Assembly: GCA_021829645.1 (NCBI GenBank) | Contig: JAKBPI010000004.1 | Coordinates: forward strand, 40,371 to 104,370 | Source: Actinomycetes bacterium | GTDB lineage: Bacteria; Actinomycetota; Acidimicrobiia; Acidimicrobiales; Bog-793 | Direction: 5' to 3' | Length of the DNA stretch: 64,000 nt | Shown here: piece by piece, positions 51,380 to 60,854 of the stretch | Position numbering within the stretch: position 1 is the first letter of the stretch | Layout: the number at the start of each line of letters is the position of its first letter | The notes under the pieces: generated by a model | Database searches by the model: none | Seen by the model: only the letters and a program-made list of their open reading frames with translations | Told to the model about the DNA's origin: nothing | Made by a program: the position numbers and the translations under genes

Positions 51380-54343
51380 CTATCTGCTATGCCGATTTTT
51401 TTGTGCCGCTTCGACTGCTTTTTTCGTGCTCTCTTTTGCCAAAAGCGGCTTTAGGAAAAGGCCGGTATAGCTTTTAGCAACAGCTGCCACTTCTTCGGGC
51501 GTGCCCGTAGCGACCAGAGTTCCGCCGCCAATTCCCCCTTCGGGTCCCAAATCAATGACATAGTCGCTCGTCTTTATCACATCCAGGTTGTGTTCTATGA
51601 CAATTATCGTATTGCCTTGATCAACTAGTTTTTGCAGCACTTCCAGCAATTTTGCAACGTCTTCAAAATGAAGTCCGGTGGTGGGTTCGTCTAAAATATA
51701 CAAGGTATGCGAAGTAGATTTTTTAGATAATTCTGCGGCAAGTTTTACCCTTTGGGCTTCGCCTCCGGAAAGAGTAGGCGCACTTTGTCCGAGTCTTATA
51801 TAGCCCAACCCTACGTCTACTAAAGTACTAAGGTATCTTGTAATTGAAGTCTGGGCTCCAAATACCTCCAAAGCTTCGGCACAGGGCATGTTCAGAATAT
51901 CTGCGATGTTGTGTCCTTTCCATAGGACTTCCAAAGTATCCCGGTTGTAGCGGGTTCCGTTGCACAATTCGCAAGGTACATAAACATCTGGCAAAAAATG
52001 CATTTCTATTTTAATTGTGCCGTCTCCCGAACAGGCCTCACAACGACCGCCCGGTACATTAAACGAAAACCGGCCGGGTTGATAACCCCTTATCTTTGCC
52101 TCGTTGGTGGCAGCAAATAATTTTCTAATATGGTCAAATACACCTATATAGGTAGCCGGATTTGATCTGGGTGTGCGACCTATGGGAGATTGGTCGATAT
52201 CGACTACCTTGTCAATTTTTTCGACGCCTACCACTGAACGATGTCTACCCGGAGCCAACTTTGACTTATAGATCTTTTGCATGACTGATCTCAGTAAAAT
52301 CTCGTTGACTAATGTGGACTTTCCTGAACCGGAAACTCCGGTGACGGCGGTCATAACTCCCAAAGGAAAGTCAACGTCAATGTCTTTTAAATTGTTCTCC
52401 GCCGCTCCTTTGACACCTATAAAACCTTTATCCGTGGGACGACGCTTCTCTGGGACTTCAATTCGGCGTTTCCCGGATAGATAGCTTCCGGTTATAGAAG
52501 CTTCGTGTGCTATTACGTCGGACAAAGAGCCGGCGACTACCACTTCCCCACCGTGTTCTCCGGCAGCGGGACCTATGTCTACCAGATAGTCGGCCGAACG
52601 TATCATATCTTCGTCGTGTTCTACGACAATCACCGTATTGCCTAAGTTTTTTAGTCTTAGCAAAGTCGAAATAAGTTTATGGTTGTCGCGCTGGTGAAGA
52701 CCTATTGAGGGTTCGTCCAGTACATAAAGTACCCCTACTAAACCGCTGCCGATCTGTGAAGCCAGTCTTATCCTTTGAGCTTCTCCGCCAGCCAAAGTTG
52801 CCGCTGAGCGCGTTAGACTAAGATAATCCAACCCCACATCTATCAAAAATTGCAAACGAGATAAAATTTCTTTTAGCAGTCTTTCTGCTATCAATTGATC
52901 TCTTTTATCCAAATTGAAGGAAGATATCCTCTCAAAAGTCTCTTTGATAGAAAGAGAGGAGAGATCAGCTATATTTATCTCCCCTACCGTGACCCCCAAC
53001 ACTTCCTTGGAAAGTCTGGCGCCGTTGCACTTAGGACAGGGGATTTCTCTCATATAGCTTTCTATTTGTTCGCGCTGCCTATCGGATTCCACCTCCTGTC
53101 TTCTGCGCTGCAACCAGGGAATTACTCCTTCGAAGCGGGCATCAAAACGTCTTGTTCCCCCAAACCTACTCTTGAACGTAACGGGTAGCCGTTTTTGTAC
53201 ACCCGTTCCGTATAGCAAAACCCCCTGCTGTTCGCTGCTGAGTTTTTCCCAACTGAGATTCATGGGAATATCGGCATTCTCGCAAACAGATTTCAACAGT
53301 TGAGTGAAATAGTTGTTATGTGTGGCAGCCCAAGGCGCGATGACACCCTCCTGGATGCTCATGACAGGGTCGGTAATCACCAACTCAGGATCGACTTCAT
53401 AAACAGTACCCAAGCCGCTGCATTCCGGACAGGCTCCGTAGGGGGAATTAAAAGAAAAACTTCTTGGGGTAAGTTCGGGTATTGAGATTTGACAGTACGG
53501 ACAGGCAAAATTCTCTGAGAAAACTAAAAGATTTTCCTGTTCTGCTTCAGCAGGTTTCCCCTTTTTACTTTTTGTACCCTGCTTTCCCTGCCCGCTCCGA
53601 GGGGTAACTGCGTCATTTTCTGACAGTAATAAAATTTCTGCCGTTCCTTCCGCTAATTTAAATGCCGTCTCCAAAGAGTCTGTCAATCTCCTTGTGATGT
53701 CGTCACCTAAAACCAGACGGTCCACTATAACTTGTATATAGTGCTGCTCGTATCTTCCAAGTTCAATTTGTGCCCTGTCTCGCAAGTCGTATTGGACGCC
53801 GTCGGCAATGACGCGGGTATAGCCGCTTTTAGCCAAATCATCCAACAGCGATACATATTCTCCTTTTCTTCCACGCACGACGGGAGCCAATACATAAAAC
53901 CTGGTGCCGTGCTCAAGAGTCATTATCCAGTCAACAATTTGTTGGGGGGATTGCTTAGTGATGAGTCTTGAACAATTGGGACAGTGAGGTTTTCCAATGC
54001 GAGCATAAAGAAGACGCAGGTAATCATAAATTTCCGTTACAGTTCCTACTGTAGAACGAGGATTGTGTGAAGTAGACTTTTGGTCTATGGCAATAGCCGG
54101 CGAGAGTCCTTCTATGAAATCAACATCCGGTTTGTCCATCTGTCCAAGGAATTGTCTGGCATAAGACGAGAGAGACTCCACGTAACGGCGCTGTCCTTCG
54201 GCATAGATGGTGTCGAAAGCCAAAGAGGACTTTCCGGAGCCAGAAAGTCCGGTGAAAACTATCAGTTCATCTCTTGGGAGTTCCAAAGAGATATTTTTGA
54301 GATTGTGCTCTCTGGCGCCTTTGATGATCAGTGAATCAGACAT
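51380..54343 (-). CDS. uvrA: UvrABC system protein A
   Basis: The damage-sensing ATPase of nucleotide excision repair, 987 residues. It has two ABC modules (Walker [21 protein letters not shown] and [16 protein letters not shown]) with split signatures ([32 protein letters not shown]). The zinc motifs ([10 protein letters not shown] with [21 protein letters not shown] with [10 protein letters not shown]) are also present. A Lys/Gly-rich insertion near residues 250-272 is unusual. The C-terminal basic tail is typical. It converges on nadA with a 27-base gap. Confidence 0.98.
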   Translation of the reverse strand: MSDSLIIKGAREHNLKNISLELPRDELIVFTGLSGSGKSSLAFDTIYAEGQRRYVESLSSYARQFLGQMDKPDVDFIEGLSPAIAIDQKSTSHNPRSTVGTVTEIYDYLRLLYARIGKPHCPNCSRLITKQSPQQIVDWIMTLEHGTRFYVLAPVVRGRKGEYVSLLDDLAKSGYTRVIADGVQYDLRDRAQIELGRYEQHYIQVIVDRLVLGDDITRRLTDSLETAFKLAEGTAEILLLSENDAVTPRSGQGKQGTKSKKGKPAEAEQENLLVFSENFACPYCQISIPELTPRSFSFNSPYGACPECSGLGTVYEVDPELVITDPVMSIQEGVIAPWAATHNNYFTQLLKSVCENADIPMNLSWEKLSSEQQGVLLYGTGVQKRLPVTFKSRFGGTRRFDARFEGVIPWLQRRRQEVESDRQREQIESYMREIPCPKCNGARLSKEVLGVTVGEINIADLSSLSIKETFERISSFNLDKRDQLIAERLLKEILSRLQFLIDVGLDYLSLTRSAATLAGGEAQRIRLASQIGSGLVGVLYVLDEPSIGLHQRDNHKLISTLLRLKNLGNTVIVVEHDEDMIRSADYLVDIGPAAGEHGGEVVVAGSLSDVIAHEASITGSYLSGKRRIEVPEKRRPTDKGFIGVKGAAENNLKDIDVDFPLGVMTAVTGVSGSGKSTLVNEILLRSVMQKIYKSKLAPGRHRSVVGVEKIDKVVDIDQSPIGRTPRSNPATYIGVFDHIRKLFAATNEAKIRGYQPGRFSFNVPGGRCEACSGDGTIKIEMHFLPDVYVPCELCNGTRYNRDTLEVLWKGHNIADILNMPCAEALEVFGAQTSITRYLSTLVDVGLGYIRLGQSAPTLSGGEAQRVKLAAELSKKSTSHTLYILDEPTTGLHFEDVAKLLEVLQKLVDQGNTIIVIEHNLDVIKTSDYVIDLGPEGGIGGGTLVATGTPEEVAAVAKSYTGLFLKPLLAKESTKKAVEAAQKNRHSR

Positions 54344-54406
54344 GGTATTTTGTATATTACAAATATATTCTCCGAATCATACGGCAAATAAAAAAATAAC
54401 TGCCGT

Positions 54407-54811
54407 TTACAAAAGTTCACCGAGGGCTATACCGATGCCGGCCAACAGCAAACCCATCACAAGGCTCAGGAAGATATTTAACAGAGCTGTTTTATAAAGA
54501 CGCTTTTCGAAGAGAATAAGTGACTCAAAACTCCAAGTAGAAAAAGTTGTATAGGCTCCGCAAAACCCCAGGCCTAAAAAAGCCAAAAGTAAGGACGGCA
54601 TGTGTCCTTTTAGGGATATGCCGGTTAGGAATCCGAGCAAAAATGATCCGGAAATATTTATGAAGTAAGTTCCGAAGGGAAAATCCGTGCTGCGAAGCGA
54701 GATACTTTTGCCGGACAGTGCGGTAGTAATCCTTTTATCCAAAAACATTCTGGCAGGAGCTCCCAAAGCCCCTCCCAAAATAACCATCAACGCCATCATA
54801 AGTATTGCCAT
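54407..54811 (-). CDS. crcB: Fluoride channel CrcB/Fluc, first copy
   Basis: A 134-residue four-helix fluoride exporter. Conserved parts are [31 protein letters not shown] (the Asn of the pore) and [16 protein letters not shown] (Phe box and central Na site region). Two adjacent crcB genes often form a heterodimer in Gram-positives. It starts 22 bases after the other crcB and should be controlled by the same riboswitch. The start may be a few codons downstream at one of several Met codons. Confidence 0.93.
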   Translation of the reverse strand: MAILMMALMVILGGALGAPARMFLDKRITTALSGKSISLRSTDFPFGTYFINISGSFLLGFLTGISLKGHMPSLLLAFLGLGFCGAYTTFSTWSFESLILFEKRLYKTALLNIFLSLVMGLLLAGIGIALGELL

Positions 54812-54833
54812 CCCTTGTTCATACGAGAATCTA

Positions 54834-55379
54834 TCAACTATCAGCCGAAAGTGTTTCTTTGGAATCCGTCCGGATGTTTTCTTGGACTCTTAGGTAGAAA
54901 TCCAACTTATAAAAAAATCTGGCCAACCCAACCCCTAAAAAGGTTGCCAGCAGACCCGCTACTGTAGCTGCCGCAAGATAGATAAAGCCGACCGTGAAGT
55001 TATGACTTTTCAGGAGAAGAGATTCTTCGACCATAAACGTAGAAAAAGTGGTATAAGCTCCGCAAAACCCAGTGGCTAAAAGGGGCCTTGCCAGGGTCGA
55101 CTTGGGAAATCTTTCCAAAATTAAGATGAGCACAAGTGCCAAGAAGAAAGTCCCGGTCATATTGATAACAAAAGTAGCGAGTGGAAAACCATCGGAAGGG
55201 GTTGCCACCAGGCCAGAAACAAAATAACGGGTGAGTGCCCCTACGGCTCCGGTGATACTCACGATTAAATAAAGATACTTTGTTTTTCTGATGGAAGATT
55301 GCCGGCTTGAAAGATCTTTGTCCATCTCTATATCCGGAGAGATATTGCGCAAATCGATGAAATGTTCGGAATTTTCCAT
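54834..55379 (-). CDS. crcB: Fluoride channel CrcB/Fluc, second copy
   Basis: A 181-residue Fluc protein with an N-terminal extension of about 30 polar residues before the first helix (YLYLIVSITGAVGALTRYFV). TFVINMTGTFFLALVLI and [18 protein letters not shown] are the pore signatures. I start it at the ATG at 55379 behind AGGTAGG. A longer frame to 55457 would begin inside the fluoride riboswitch and is wrong. The last 50 residues also extend past the fourth helix. It pairs with the next crcB as a likely two-gene transcription unit. Confidence 0.93.
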   Translation of the reverse strand: MENSEHFIDLRNISPDIEMDKDLSSRQSSIRKTKYLYLIVSITGAVGALTRYFVSGLVATPSDGFPLATFVINMTGTFFLALVLILILERFPKSTLARPLLATGFCGAYTTFSTFMVEESLLLKSHNFTVGFIYLAAATVAGLLATFLGVGLARFFYKLDFYLRVQENIRTDSKETLSADS

Positions 55380-55413
55380 GGCACCTACCTGTAAACTCAA
55401 TAATTTGTTGTTT

Positions 55414-55464
55414 CGGTAGGAGCTATCAGTCCAAAGACGGTCAAAGGCGAGCCCCATCGCCTAA
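55414..55464 (-). promoter_or_regulatory. Fluoride riboswitch (crcB motif)
   Basis: The minus strand reads GGCGATGGGGCTCGCC, then TTTGACCGTC, TTTGG and ACTGATAGCTCCTACCG. This fits the known fluoride aptamer (for example GGGCGATGAGGCCCGCC... CTGATGGCCTCTACTG): a P1 hairpin with the GGNGATGGNG core, a second short stem GAC/GGAC, and a 3' pseudoknot strand GCTCC pairing with GGGGC. It lies 35 bases upstream of the first crcB start, in the sense direction. Fluoride binding would turn on both channels. Confidence 0.88.
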
Positions 55465-55538
55465 CAGTCAATTATTATAGACAATAATTTGATTCCGTAA
55501 CGCTTTTTCCCGGGTAACTTTTTCTTGGGGTTTCTCTG

Positions 55539-56822
55539 TTATTTTATTAGATGACGCCTTAGTATGTCTAAAGCGTGCATGGTACCGGTCTGACGTATCC
55601 GCTCCCGGTCACCTCTTAGCTTAAAGTGATAAGCTTCGGTTTTATCATCTGCTGCTATGCCGATATAAACGTTACCGGGTTCGACATTTTCCTGACTCGT
55701 TGGTCCGGCCACACCGCTTGTAGCAATACCGATGTCGCTTCCAAAAAGCTTTCTCACCTCGGAAGCCATGGTAATGACCGCTGTGTCGCTTACTACATGG
55801 GAGGCAACACCCAGGAACTTTTTCTTAATATCCGTGGCGTAGGAGACTAATCCCCCAAGAAAGAACTCACTTGCGCCGGCGACGTTGACTATGCGGGCAG
55901 ATACCAGACCTCCGGTGAGAGATTCAGCGGTTGCCAAAGTAAGTTTTTTTTGCTTAAGCAACTTTGCAACTGCTTCTTCCATGCTCTCTTCGTCGGCAGC
56001 AAATATGACGTCACCCAAAAAAGAGCGGATAATTTCTTCCTCTTGAGCCAGTAGCTGTACTGCTCGTTCCCTGTTTTCTGACTTGACACCCAGACGGATC
56101 CTTACACCTTCGGTACTGCTGGCAAGAAACGCTATGGTCGGTATTTCTGTTTTGGCTGCCGGTGAATGGAGCATGGCTGACGAAGGGCTGCCTTGACCGG
56201 CTTGTCTGTCCAGGTCCTCAATGTGTTCCGAAATGATTTCTGCCACTTTGGACTCCGGCAATCCCCAAGTTCTCAGAGTTTTAAAAAGTAGAGTCTCGCC
56301 TCCTTTTTTACGGGATACAAGGTCCGGCAAAATTGTACTTTTCAACATCTCTTTCATTTCGGCAGGTACTCCTGGGACGGCGTAGATGACTTTATCGCCC
56401 ACGGGGCAAATAAGTCCGGGGGCCGTACCTGCCTCCTGTGGAATGGTGGCGGTTCCTTTGGGAACCATCGCTTGCACTTTATTAATTTCTGCAGGTTTGT
56501 GTCCGACGGCAGAAAACCGTGATTCTATTCTTGCCCAAATAGATTGATCGAATACCAGTTCTGATCCCGTCAATTCCGCTATGGCATTTCTGGTGAGGTC
56601 ATCTGAAGTAGGACCCAAACCACCACAACAAATGACCGCGTCGTTCCTGGACAGTGCTATTTCAAGAGCTATTTTTATCCGATCTACGTTATCCCCTACC
56701 CGTGTTTGGAAATAACAGTCCACTCCGATTTCAGAAAGTTGCTGTGCTATATGAGTGGAATTGGTATCGGTCAAAAGCCCCAATAAAAGTTCAGTTCCTA
56801 TTGCCACAATTTCAATTTGCAT
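55539..56822 (-). CDS. cinA: CinA-like nicotinamide-nucleotide amidase / MoCF domain protein
   Basis: A 427-residue two-domain protein. The N-terminal MoCF domain (IEIVAIGTELLLGLLTDTNS; VICCGGLGPTSDDLT) is an ADP-ribose pyrophosphatase-type unit. The C-terminal amidase (TLATAESLTGGLVSARIVNV; GLVSYATDIKKKFLGV; GIATSGVAGPTS) recycles nicotinamide mononucleotide to nicotinate mononucleotide. TGGAG lies 6 bases before the ATG. It follows pgsA in the same direction; pgsA-cinA adjacency is common in Gram-positives. Confidence 0.95.
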   Translation of the reverse strand: MQIEIVAIGTELLLGLLTDTNSTHIAQQLSEIGVDCYFQTRVGDNVDRIKIALEIALSRNDAVICCGGLGPTSDDLTRNAIAELTGSELVFDQSIWARIESRFSAVGHKPAEINKVQAMVPKGTATIPQEAGTAPGLICPVGDKVIYAVPGVPAEMKEMLKSTILPDLVSRKKGGETLLFKTLRTWGLPESKVAEIISEHIEDLDRQAGQGSPSSAMLHSPAAKTEIPTIAFLASSTEGVRIRLGVKSENRERAVQLLAQEEEIIRSFLGDVIFAADEESMEEAVAKLLKQKKLTLATAESLTGGLVSARIVNVAGASEFFLGGLVSYATDIKKKFLGVASHVVSDTAVITMASEVRKLFGSDIGIATSGVAGPTSQENVEPGNVYIGIAADDKTEAYHFKLRGDRERIRQTGTMHALDILRRHLIK

Positions 56823-56909
56823 TTATTACTCCATAATCACAAAAGATTATTCAAAAGAGACATCCGGTCTTCCTGGAACATTCTATACGTGAGAAAAGGA
56901 ATACCGTAC

Positions 56910-57503
56910 TTAGGTTAGCTGTCCTTGATGGCTGAGGACAACTCTGGCATCTTTGGCGTATTCCAAGCCCGTAATGAGAGTAAGAGCAACCGAAGCCCAT
57001 AACAGATAGACAAAAACGTTGTGATAAGGGGTAGCCACTGGAGGGAAGAAGGCTGCAGCAATGGCAAAGTCTTGGAGAATAGTTTTTAGCTTGGCTAGGG
57101 GTTTAGCCGGAATGCTTACCCCGCGATTGCCGGCATAGATTCTGAAGGAGTTCATGGCAATCTCACGAAAAGCTATGAGGACAACCGGAACCCAACTGAT
57201 GTCATGTCTAGCCACAAGGGCTGCCAATGTGCCCAAAACCAAAATTTTATCGGCTAACGGGTCCAAAAATGCCCCTGAGCGCGTGGCGCCGTGACGTCTG
57301 GCCAACTTCCCGTCAATGCCGTCAGAAAAAGTCAGCACAGCCCAAAGCGACCAAAGTAACCACGAGGAAGGACCCATGGAAAGCACCAGAACAATCATTA
57401 CAGGAGTAAGGAAAACTCTAATGCTGGTCATGAGATTGGCAGGTGTCAGCAGCGCCGAAGGTCCATAAGCTGAGTTGTGAGCATTGCTGTTCATATCTGC
57501 CAT
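56910..57503 (-). CDS. pgsA: CDP-alcohol phosphatidyltransferase (PgsA-like)
   Basis: A 197-residue membrane enzyme making phosphatidylglycerol phosphate or a related anionic lipid. The CDP-alcohol phosphotransferase signature is complete: SDGIDGKLARRHGATRSGAF then LDPLADK (DGxDGxxAR...GxxxDxxxD). Five or six hydrophobic segments fit the fold. The alcohol substrate is assumed to be glycerol 3-phosphate from neighbours rimO and cinA, a classic set. Confidence 0.9.
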   Translation of the reverse strand: MADMNSNAHNSAYGPSALLTPANLMTSIRVFLTPVMIVLVLSMGPSSWLLWSLWAVLTFSDGIDGKLARRHGATRSGAFLDPLADKILVLGTLAALVARHDISWVPVVLIAFREIAMNSFRIYAGNRGVSIPAKPLAKLKTILQDFAIAAAFFPPVATPYHNVFVYLLWASVALTLITGLEYAKDARVVLSHQGQLT

Positions 57504-57608
57504 TTTCTATAAATATAATTTAGTACCGCTCGATACGCAGTCGGTCCGGGTAAATATATTGATCCTAAACCAGACTACACCGATATCCCCATCAAATAAA
57601 TCACTTGT

Positions 57609-58898
57609 TTAGAGTGGTATGCCCGTAAGATCAGTTCCCGTGCTGTCGACAATCCGGATGTCGACAAAGTCACCTACTGGCAATGTGTTTGGTAAGGCAA
57701 TTTTTCCGTCAATTTCCGGAGCTTCCCTAAAAGATCTACCCCAACCCTTTTCATCGACCAGTACTTTTTGGGTTGATCCTATTAGTTCCTTCCTTTTGCG
57801 GAAAGTGATTTCATCCTGAAGGGCTTGAGTCTCTCTAATGCGCACCAAAGCGAGTTCCGGATCAGTTTCATCCGGCAAAGAATAAGCGTAAGTACCCTCT
57901 TCTTTGGAATAGGCAAAAAATCCGGCCCAATCCAGCTGAGCTTCTTCGAGGAAGTCCAACAAGATGTCGTGGTCCTCCTCTGTCTCTCCGGGGTAGCCGA
58001 TGACGAATGAGGATCTGAAAGCTGCCTCCGGGTTGATTTGCCTGACTTTATCGATCAGGGATAAATAGTATTTGGCATGTCCGCTGCGCCGCATCTTCTG
58101 GAGCAGAGATCGTGAGGCATGTTGGAGAGAGAGGTCAAAATAAGGTACCGCTCCATTGGCCATCTCGAGAATGAGCTCTTCGCTTATGCTGGTTGGGTAG
58201 AGATAGAGCAGTCTAACCCAGGGTACCATAGCACTCAGAGTGCGATATAAATTGACGATATCCGAACTTCCTGAAACGTCTTTACCATAGGAAGCCAGAT
58301 CTTGTGCCACCAAGACCAGCTCGTGGGAACCGACGGCGGTCACTTCCTCCAGAATCGACTCTAAGCTTCTGGAGCGTTGTTTGCCACGGAAAGAGGGAAT
58401 GGCACAAAAACCGCAATTCCTGTCACAGCCCTCGGCGGCTTTTATGTAAGCCCATGGAGTGTCGGGGCGCGAGCGCGGCAATTCCAAAAGGTCTAAACTG
58501 GTGACGGAAGTTTGTTGAGGCAAGTCGGCGGACCGTAAAAATCTTTTTTTGGGTGAAATACTCAAATTCACCGCCACGTTGAAACCTGCCACCAAATCAA
58601 CTTCCGGCAAATTTTCGGCTAATTCTTCGCCGTATCTTTCCGCCAAACACCCACTTACTACCAGTTTGGCCCCTTCCTGCTTTTTCTCGGCTAAAGATAA
58701 GATCGTGTTTATAGACTCCTGACGGGCTGATTCGATAAAGGCACAAGTATTCACTACTACCAAGTCGGCAGCAGCGGGATTATCCACTTCTGTCATCGTA
58801 TCGCGTAGGTAATGGGCAATCTTTTCCGAATCAACTTGATTTTTTGGACATCCAAGTGTTTCCAGATAAAAAGTGGACTCTTTGTGATCAGTAGGCAT
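57609..58898 (-). CDS. rimO: Ribosomal protein S12 methylthiotransferase RimO
   Basis: A radical SAM enzyme that adds a methylthio group to an Asp of ribosomal protein S12. The N-terminal UPF0004 domain has LGCPKNQVDSEK, VVNTCAFIESARQES and VVSGCLAERYG (three cluster Cys). The radical SAM motif is GCDRNCGFCAIPSFRGKQRS. A C-terminal TRAM-like domain ends the protein. The QESINTIL and CPKNQVDSE details favour RimO over MiaB. It overlaps the upstream PH-domain gene by 11 bases, so it is in one operon with it. Confidence 0.95.
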   Translation of the reverse strand: MPTDHKESTFYLETLGCPKNQVDSEKIAHYLRDTMTEVDNPAAADLVVVNTCAFIESARQESINTILSLAEKKQEGAKLVVSGCLAERYGEELAENLPEVDLVAGFNVAVNLSISPKKRFLRSADLPQQTSVTSLDLLELPRSRPDTPWAYIKAAEGCDRNCGFCAIPSFRGKQRSRSLESILEEVTAVGSHELVLVAQDLASYGKDVSGSSDIVNLYRTLSAMVPWVRLLYLYPTSISEELILEMANGAVPYFDLSLQHASRSLLQKMRRSGHAKYYLSLIDKVRQINPEAAFRSSFVIGYPGETEEDHDILLDFLEEAQLDWAGFFAYSKEEGTYAYSLPDETDPELALVRIRETQALQDEITFRKRKELIGSTQKVLVDEKGWGRSFREAPEIDGKIALPNTLPVGDFVDIRIVDSTGTDLTGIPL

Positions 58899-59568
58899 TA
58901 TTCAATATTTCCTGTGATTTTTCTTTAAATTCTTCGTCTGTTATCGCCCCTGCCCTATGTAAATCAGCCAATAAAGACAATTGCCTGGCTATGGTGTTTA
59001 CCGATTGGGTAGAACCGAAAACTTCCGTTGCTGTCACTCTATAAGGTAGTACTGCTTGTCGAATCGCTTCCGCCAGTCCTTCCGGGTTTGAGACCTCATA
59101 AGTAGGATGAGATAGAGATGCCAATTCTTGTTTCATCCTGTTTGTTTTATGGGATGTCTCAGAAACAAATTGTATCTCCGGCACTTCCAGTATAACAGTG
59201 CCGGCCTTAAATATTCTCTGCCAAAGACTGGAATGCTGATACCAACTGTTAATTTTAAAATTTGGTATTTCTCTGATTATTTTCTGGAATATCCCTGAAG
59301 AAAAAATAATTCGGGTGCTGGTAACCGTCATATTTTTGGCGCGCCATTGGAAGACCTTGATCGACATGTATAGAATACATGCCAAATAAATTCCAAGCGC
59401 CATAAAGCCTGTCCAATCCGGTGCCGTATGCCAGCGCCACAGAACGACAATTGTCCCGCTCATTACTATGATTACGGCAATAGCTGGTTTAAAAAGATAC
59501 TTGTAATGAGGCCTTACACTGATCAGTACCACTTCTGTCGGTTCTGGCTGTAGAGTTGGCCTGGCCAT
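58888..59568 (-). CDS. Membrane protein with bacterial PH domain and SHOCT motif
   Basis: A 226-residue protein. Two N-terminal membrane helices (AIAVIIVMSGTIVVLWRW and FMALGIYLACILYMSIKVF) are followed by a YdbS/bPH2-type domain (MTVTSTRIIFSSGIFQK then IPNFKINSW). The tail is a SHOCT motif (LSLLADLHRAGAITDEEFKE). Function is unknown; PH-like domains may sense membrane state or bind partners. It starts 3 bases after ddl and overlaps rimO. Confidence 0.85.
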   Translation of the reverse strand: MARPTLQPEPTEVVLISVRPHYKYLFKPAIAVIIVMSGTIVVLWRWHTAPDWTGFMALGIYLACILYMSIKVFQWRAKNMTVTSTRIIFSSGIFQKIIREIPNFKINSWYQHSSLWQRIFKAGTVILEVPEIQFVSETSHKTNRMKQELASLSHPTYEVSNPEGLAEAIRQAVLPYRVTATEVFGSTQSVNTIARQLSLLADLHRAGAITDEEFKEKSQEILNNAY

Positions 59569-59571
59569 GAG

Positions 59572-60714
59572 TTATGCCAATTTAGACGCTATCGACGTGG
59601 CATCCCGTAAGACCAGACCGTCAGCTCCCGCCGCGGAAAAAGTTACGGACGGCTTTTTGATTGCTTCTTCAGCGAGATCACTGAGTAAGGAAACGAAGTC
59701 GATTTTGCTTTCAATAAAAAGGTGTCTGGCAAGAGAACCGGGTATCGTGTTGATTTCGTTGACAAAAAAATCTTTGCCGTTCGATAAAAAGTCGATTCTG
59801 GCTACGCCCCTCAACCCCGTGACATCAGCCACTTTGAGTGCCGCCTCTCGCAATTCAAAAGCCAGTCCTTCCTCAATTTGAGCCGGTATCTCTCTGGGGG
59901 CTTGAGACATGCCCACTCCTGGTGCATACTTGTCAAAATAATCCAGTATCGACTTATCACCTGCTGTTTTCAATGGTTTTTCTATTACCGAACAGTCTAA
60001 TTTAGGCCAAGATCTGACTGCTATTTGTAAATCAAAAAGATCTGGCCGATAAGTTTCGATGACAGCTCCTCTTCTGAAATGAACACCTGTCGAAATAAGG
60101 GAAAGGGCTGTTTTCAGGTCATTGACGATTTCGATTCCTATAGATGATCCGCCGTAGCGTGGTTTTAGGATATACGGCGGCGGCATAGTCACTGTACTGT
60201 TTGCAGTTGTTGTCAATTCTTCTATGCCGACGAGTTGTTCCGGAGCATATCTGCCTACGGTAGGCAATCCCACTGACTTCATCAAGGCTTCAAAAGCCAG
60301 CTTGTCCATACCGAGCACCGCTCCGGAGGCCGTAGGGCCGGTATAGCCGATGTGGGCCATGTCTAAAATTGCCTGTAGTGTCCCGTCTTCACCCGGTCCG
60401 CCGTGGCAGCAATTGATCAGAGCAGTGATTTCCACGGGTTCCCATTTTGCCGTGATCTTACCGCGTTTTGCAAAAAACCCACCATCTGTACCTGTGCGTA
60501 ACTGTAAGGGAATTGCTTTTTCGGGAATGCCTGACAGGAAATCTTTGGCTTCTAAAGCCGGTTCAGCTGCATAAAAGTCCCCTGCTTTTGACCAGTAAAT
60601 ACTTGTCAATTTGACATTTTCTCCCAATAAGGTCTTGACCACCTGTAAACCTGTCAGTATCGATACGTCGTGTTCGGGAGAGGGGCCGCCAAAGATAACA
60701 CCTAAATTTTCCAA
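59572..60714 (-). CDS. ddl: D-alanine--D-alanine ligase
   Basis: Joins two D-alanines for peptidoglycan. It has the ATP-grasp fold: NLGVIFGGPSPEHDVSILTG, the GGPGEDGTLQAILDMAHIGY loop, YILKPRYGGSSIGIEIV, ARIDFLSNGKDFFVNEINTIPGS (metal ligands Asp, Glu, Asn). I place the start at TTG 60714: GGAGGTG lies 9 bases upstream, inside the longer frame that begins at 60732. It follows murF on the same strand and precedes the PH-domain gene by 3 bases. Confidence 0.95.
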   Translation of the reverse strand: MENLGVIFGGPSPEHDVSILTGLQVVKTLLGENVKLTSIYWSKAGDFYAAEPALEAKDFLSGIPEKAIPLQLRTGTDGGFFAKRGKITAKWEPVEITALINCCHGGPGEDGTLQAILDMAHIGYTGPTASGAVLGMDKLAFEALMKSVGLPTVGRYAPEQLVGIEELTTTANSTVTMPPPYILKPRYGGSSIGIEIVNDLKTALSLISTGVHFRRGAVIETYRPDLFDLQIAVRSWPKLDCSVIEKPLKTAGDKSILDYFDKYAPGVGMSQAPREIPAQIEEGLAFELREAALKVADVTGLRGVARIDFLSNGKDFFVNEINTIPGSLARHLFIESKIDFVSLLSDLAEEAIKKPSVTFSAAGADGLVLRDATSIASKLA

Positions 60715-60854
60715 AAGAACGTTCACCTCCAAATATTAGCAATTTTGTGTACGTGTTGTACTGTAAGCACCACAAAGCTCGGGTATGTCGGAGAAAAATA
60801 CCTCGACCGACACAGAGGCGTGAGATTTTGAGAGAATGCGGAACGATTGACGTT

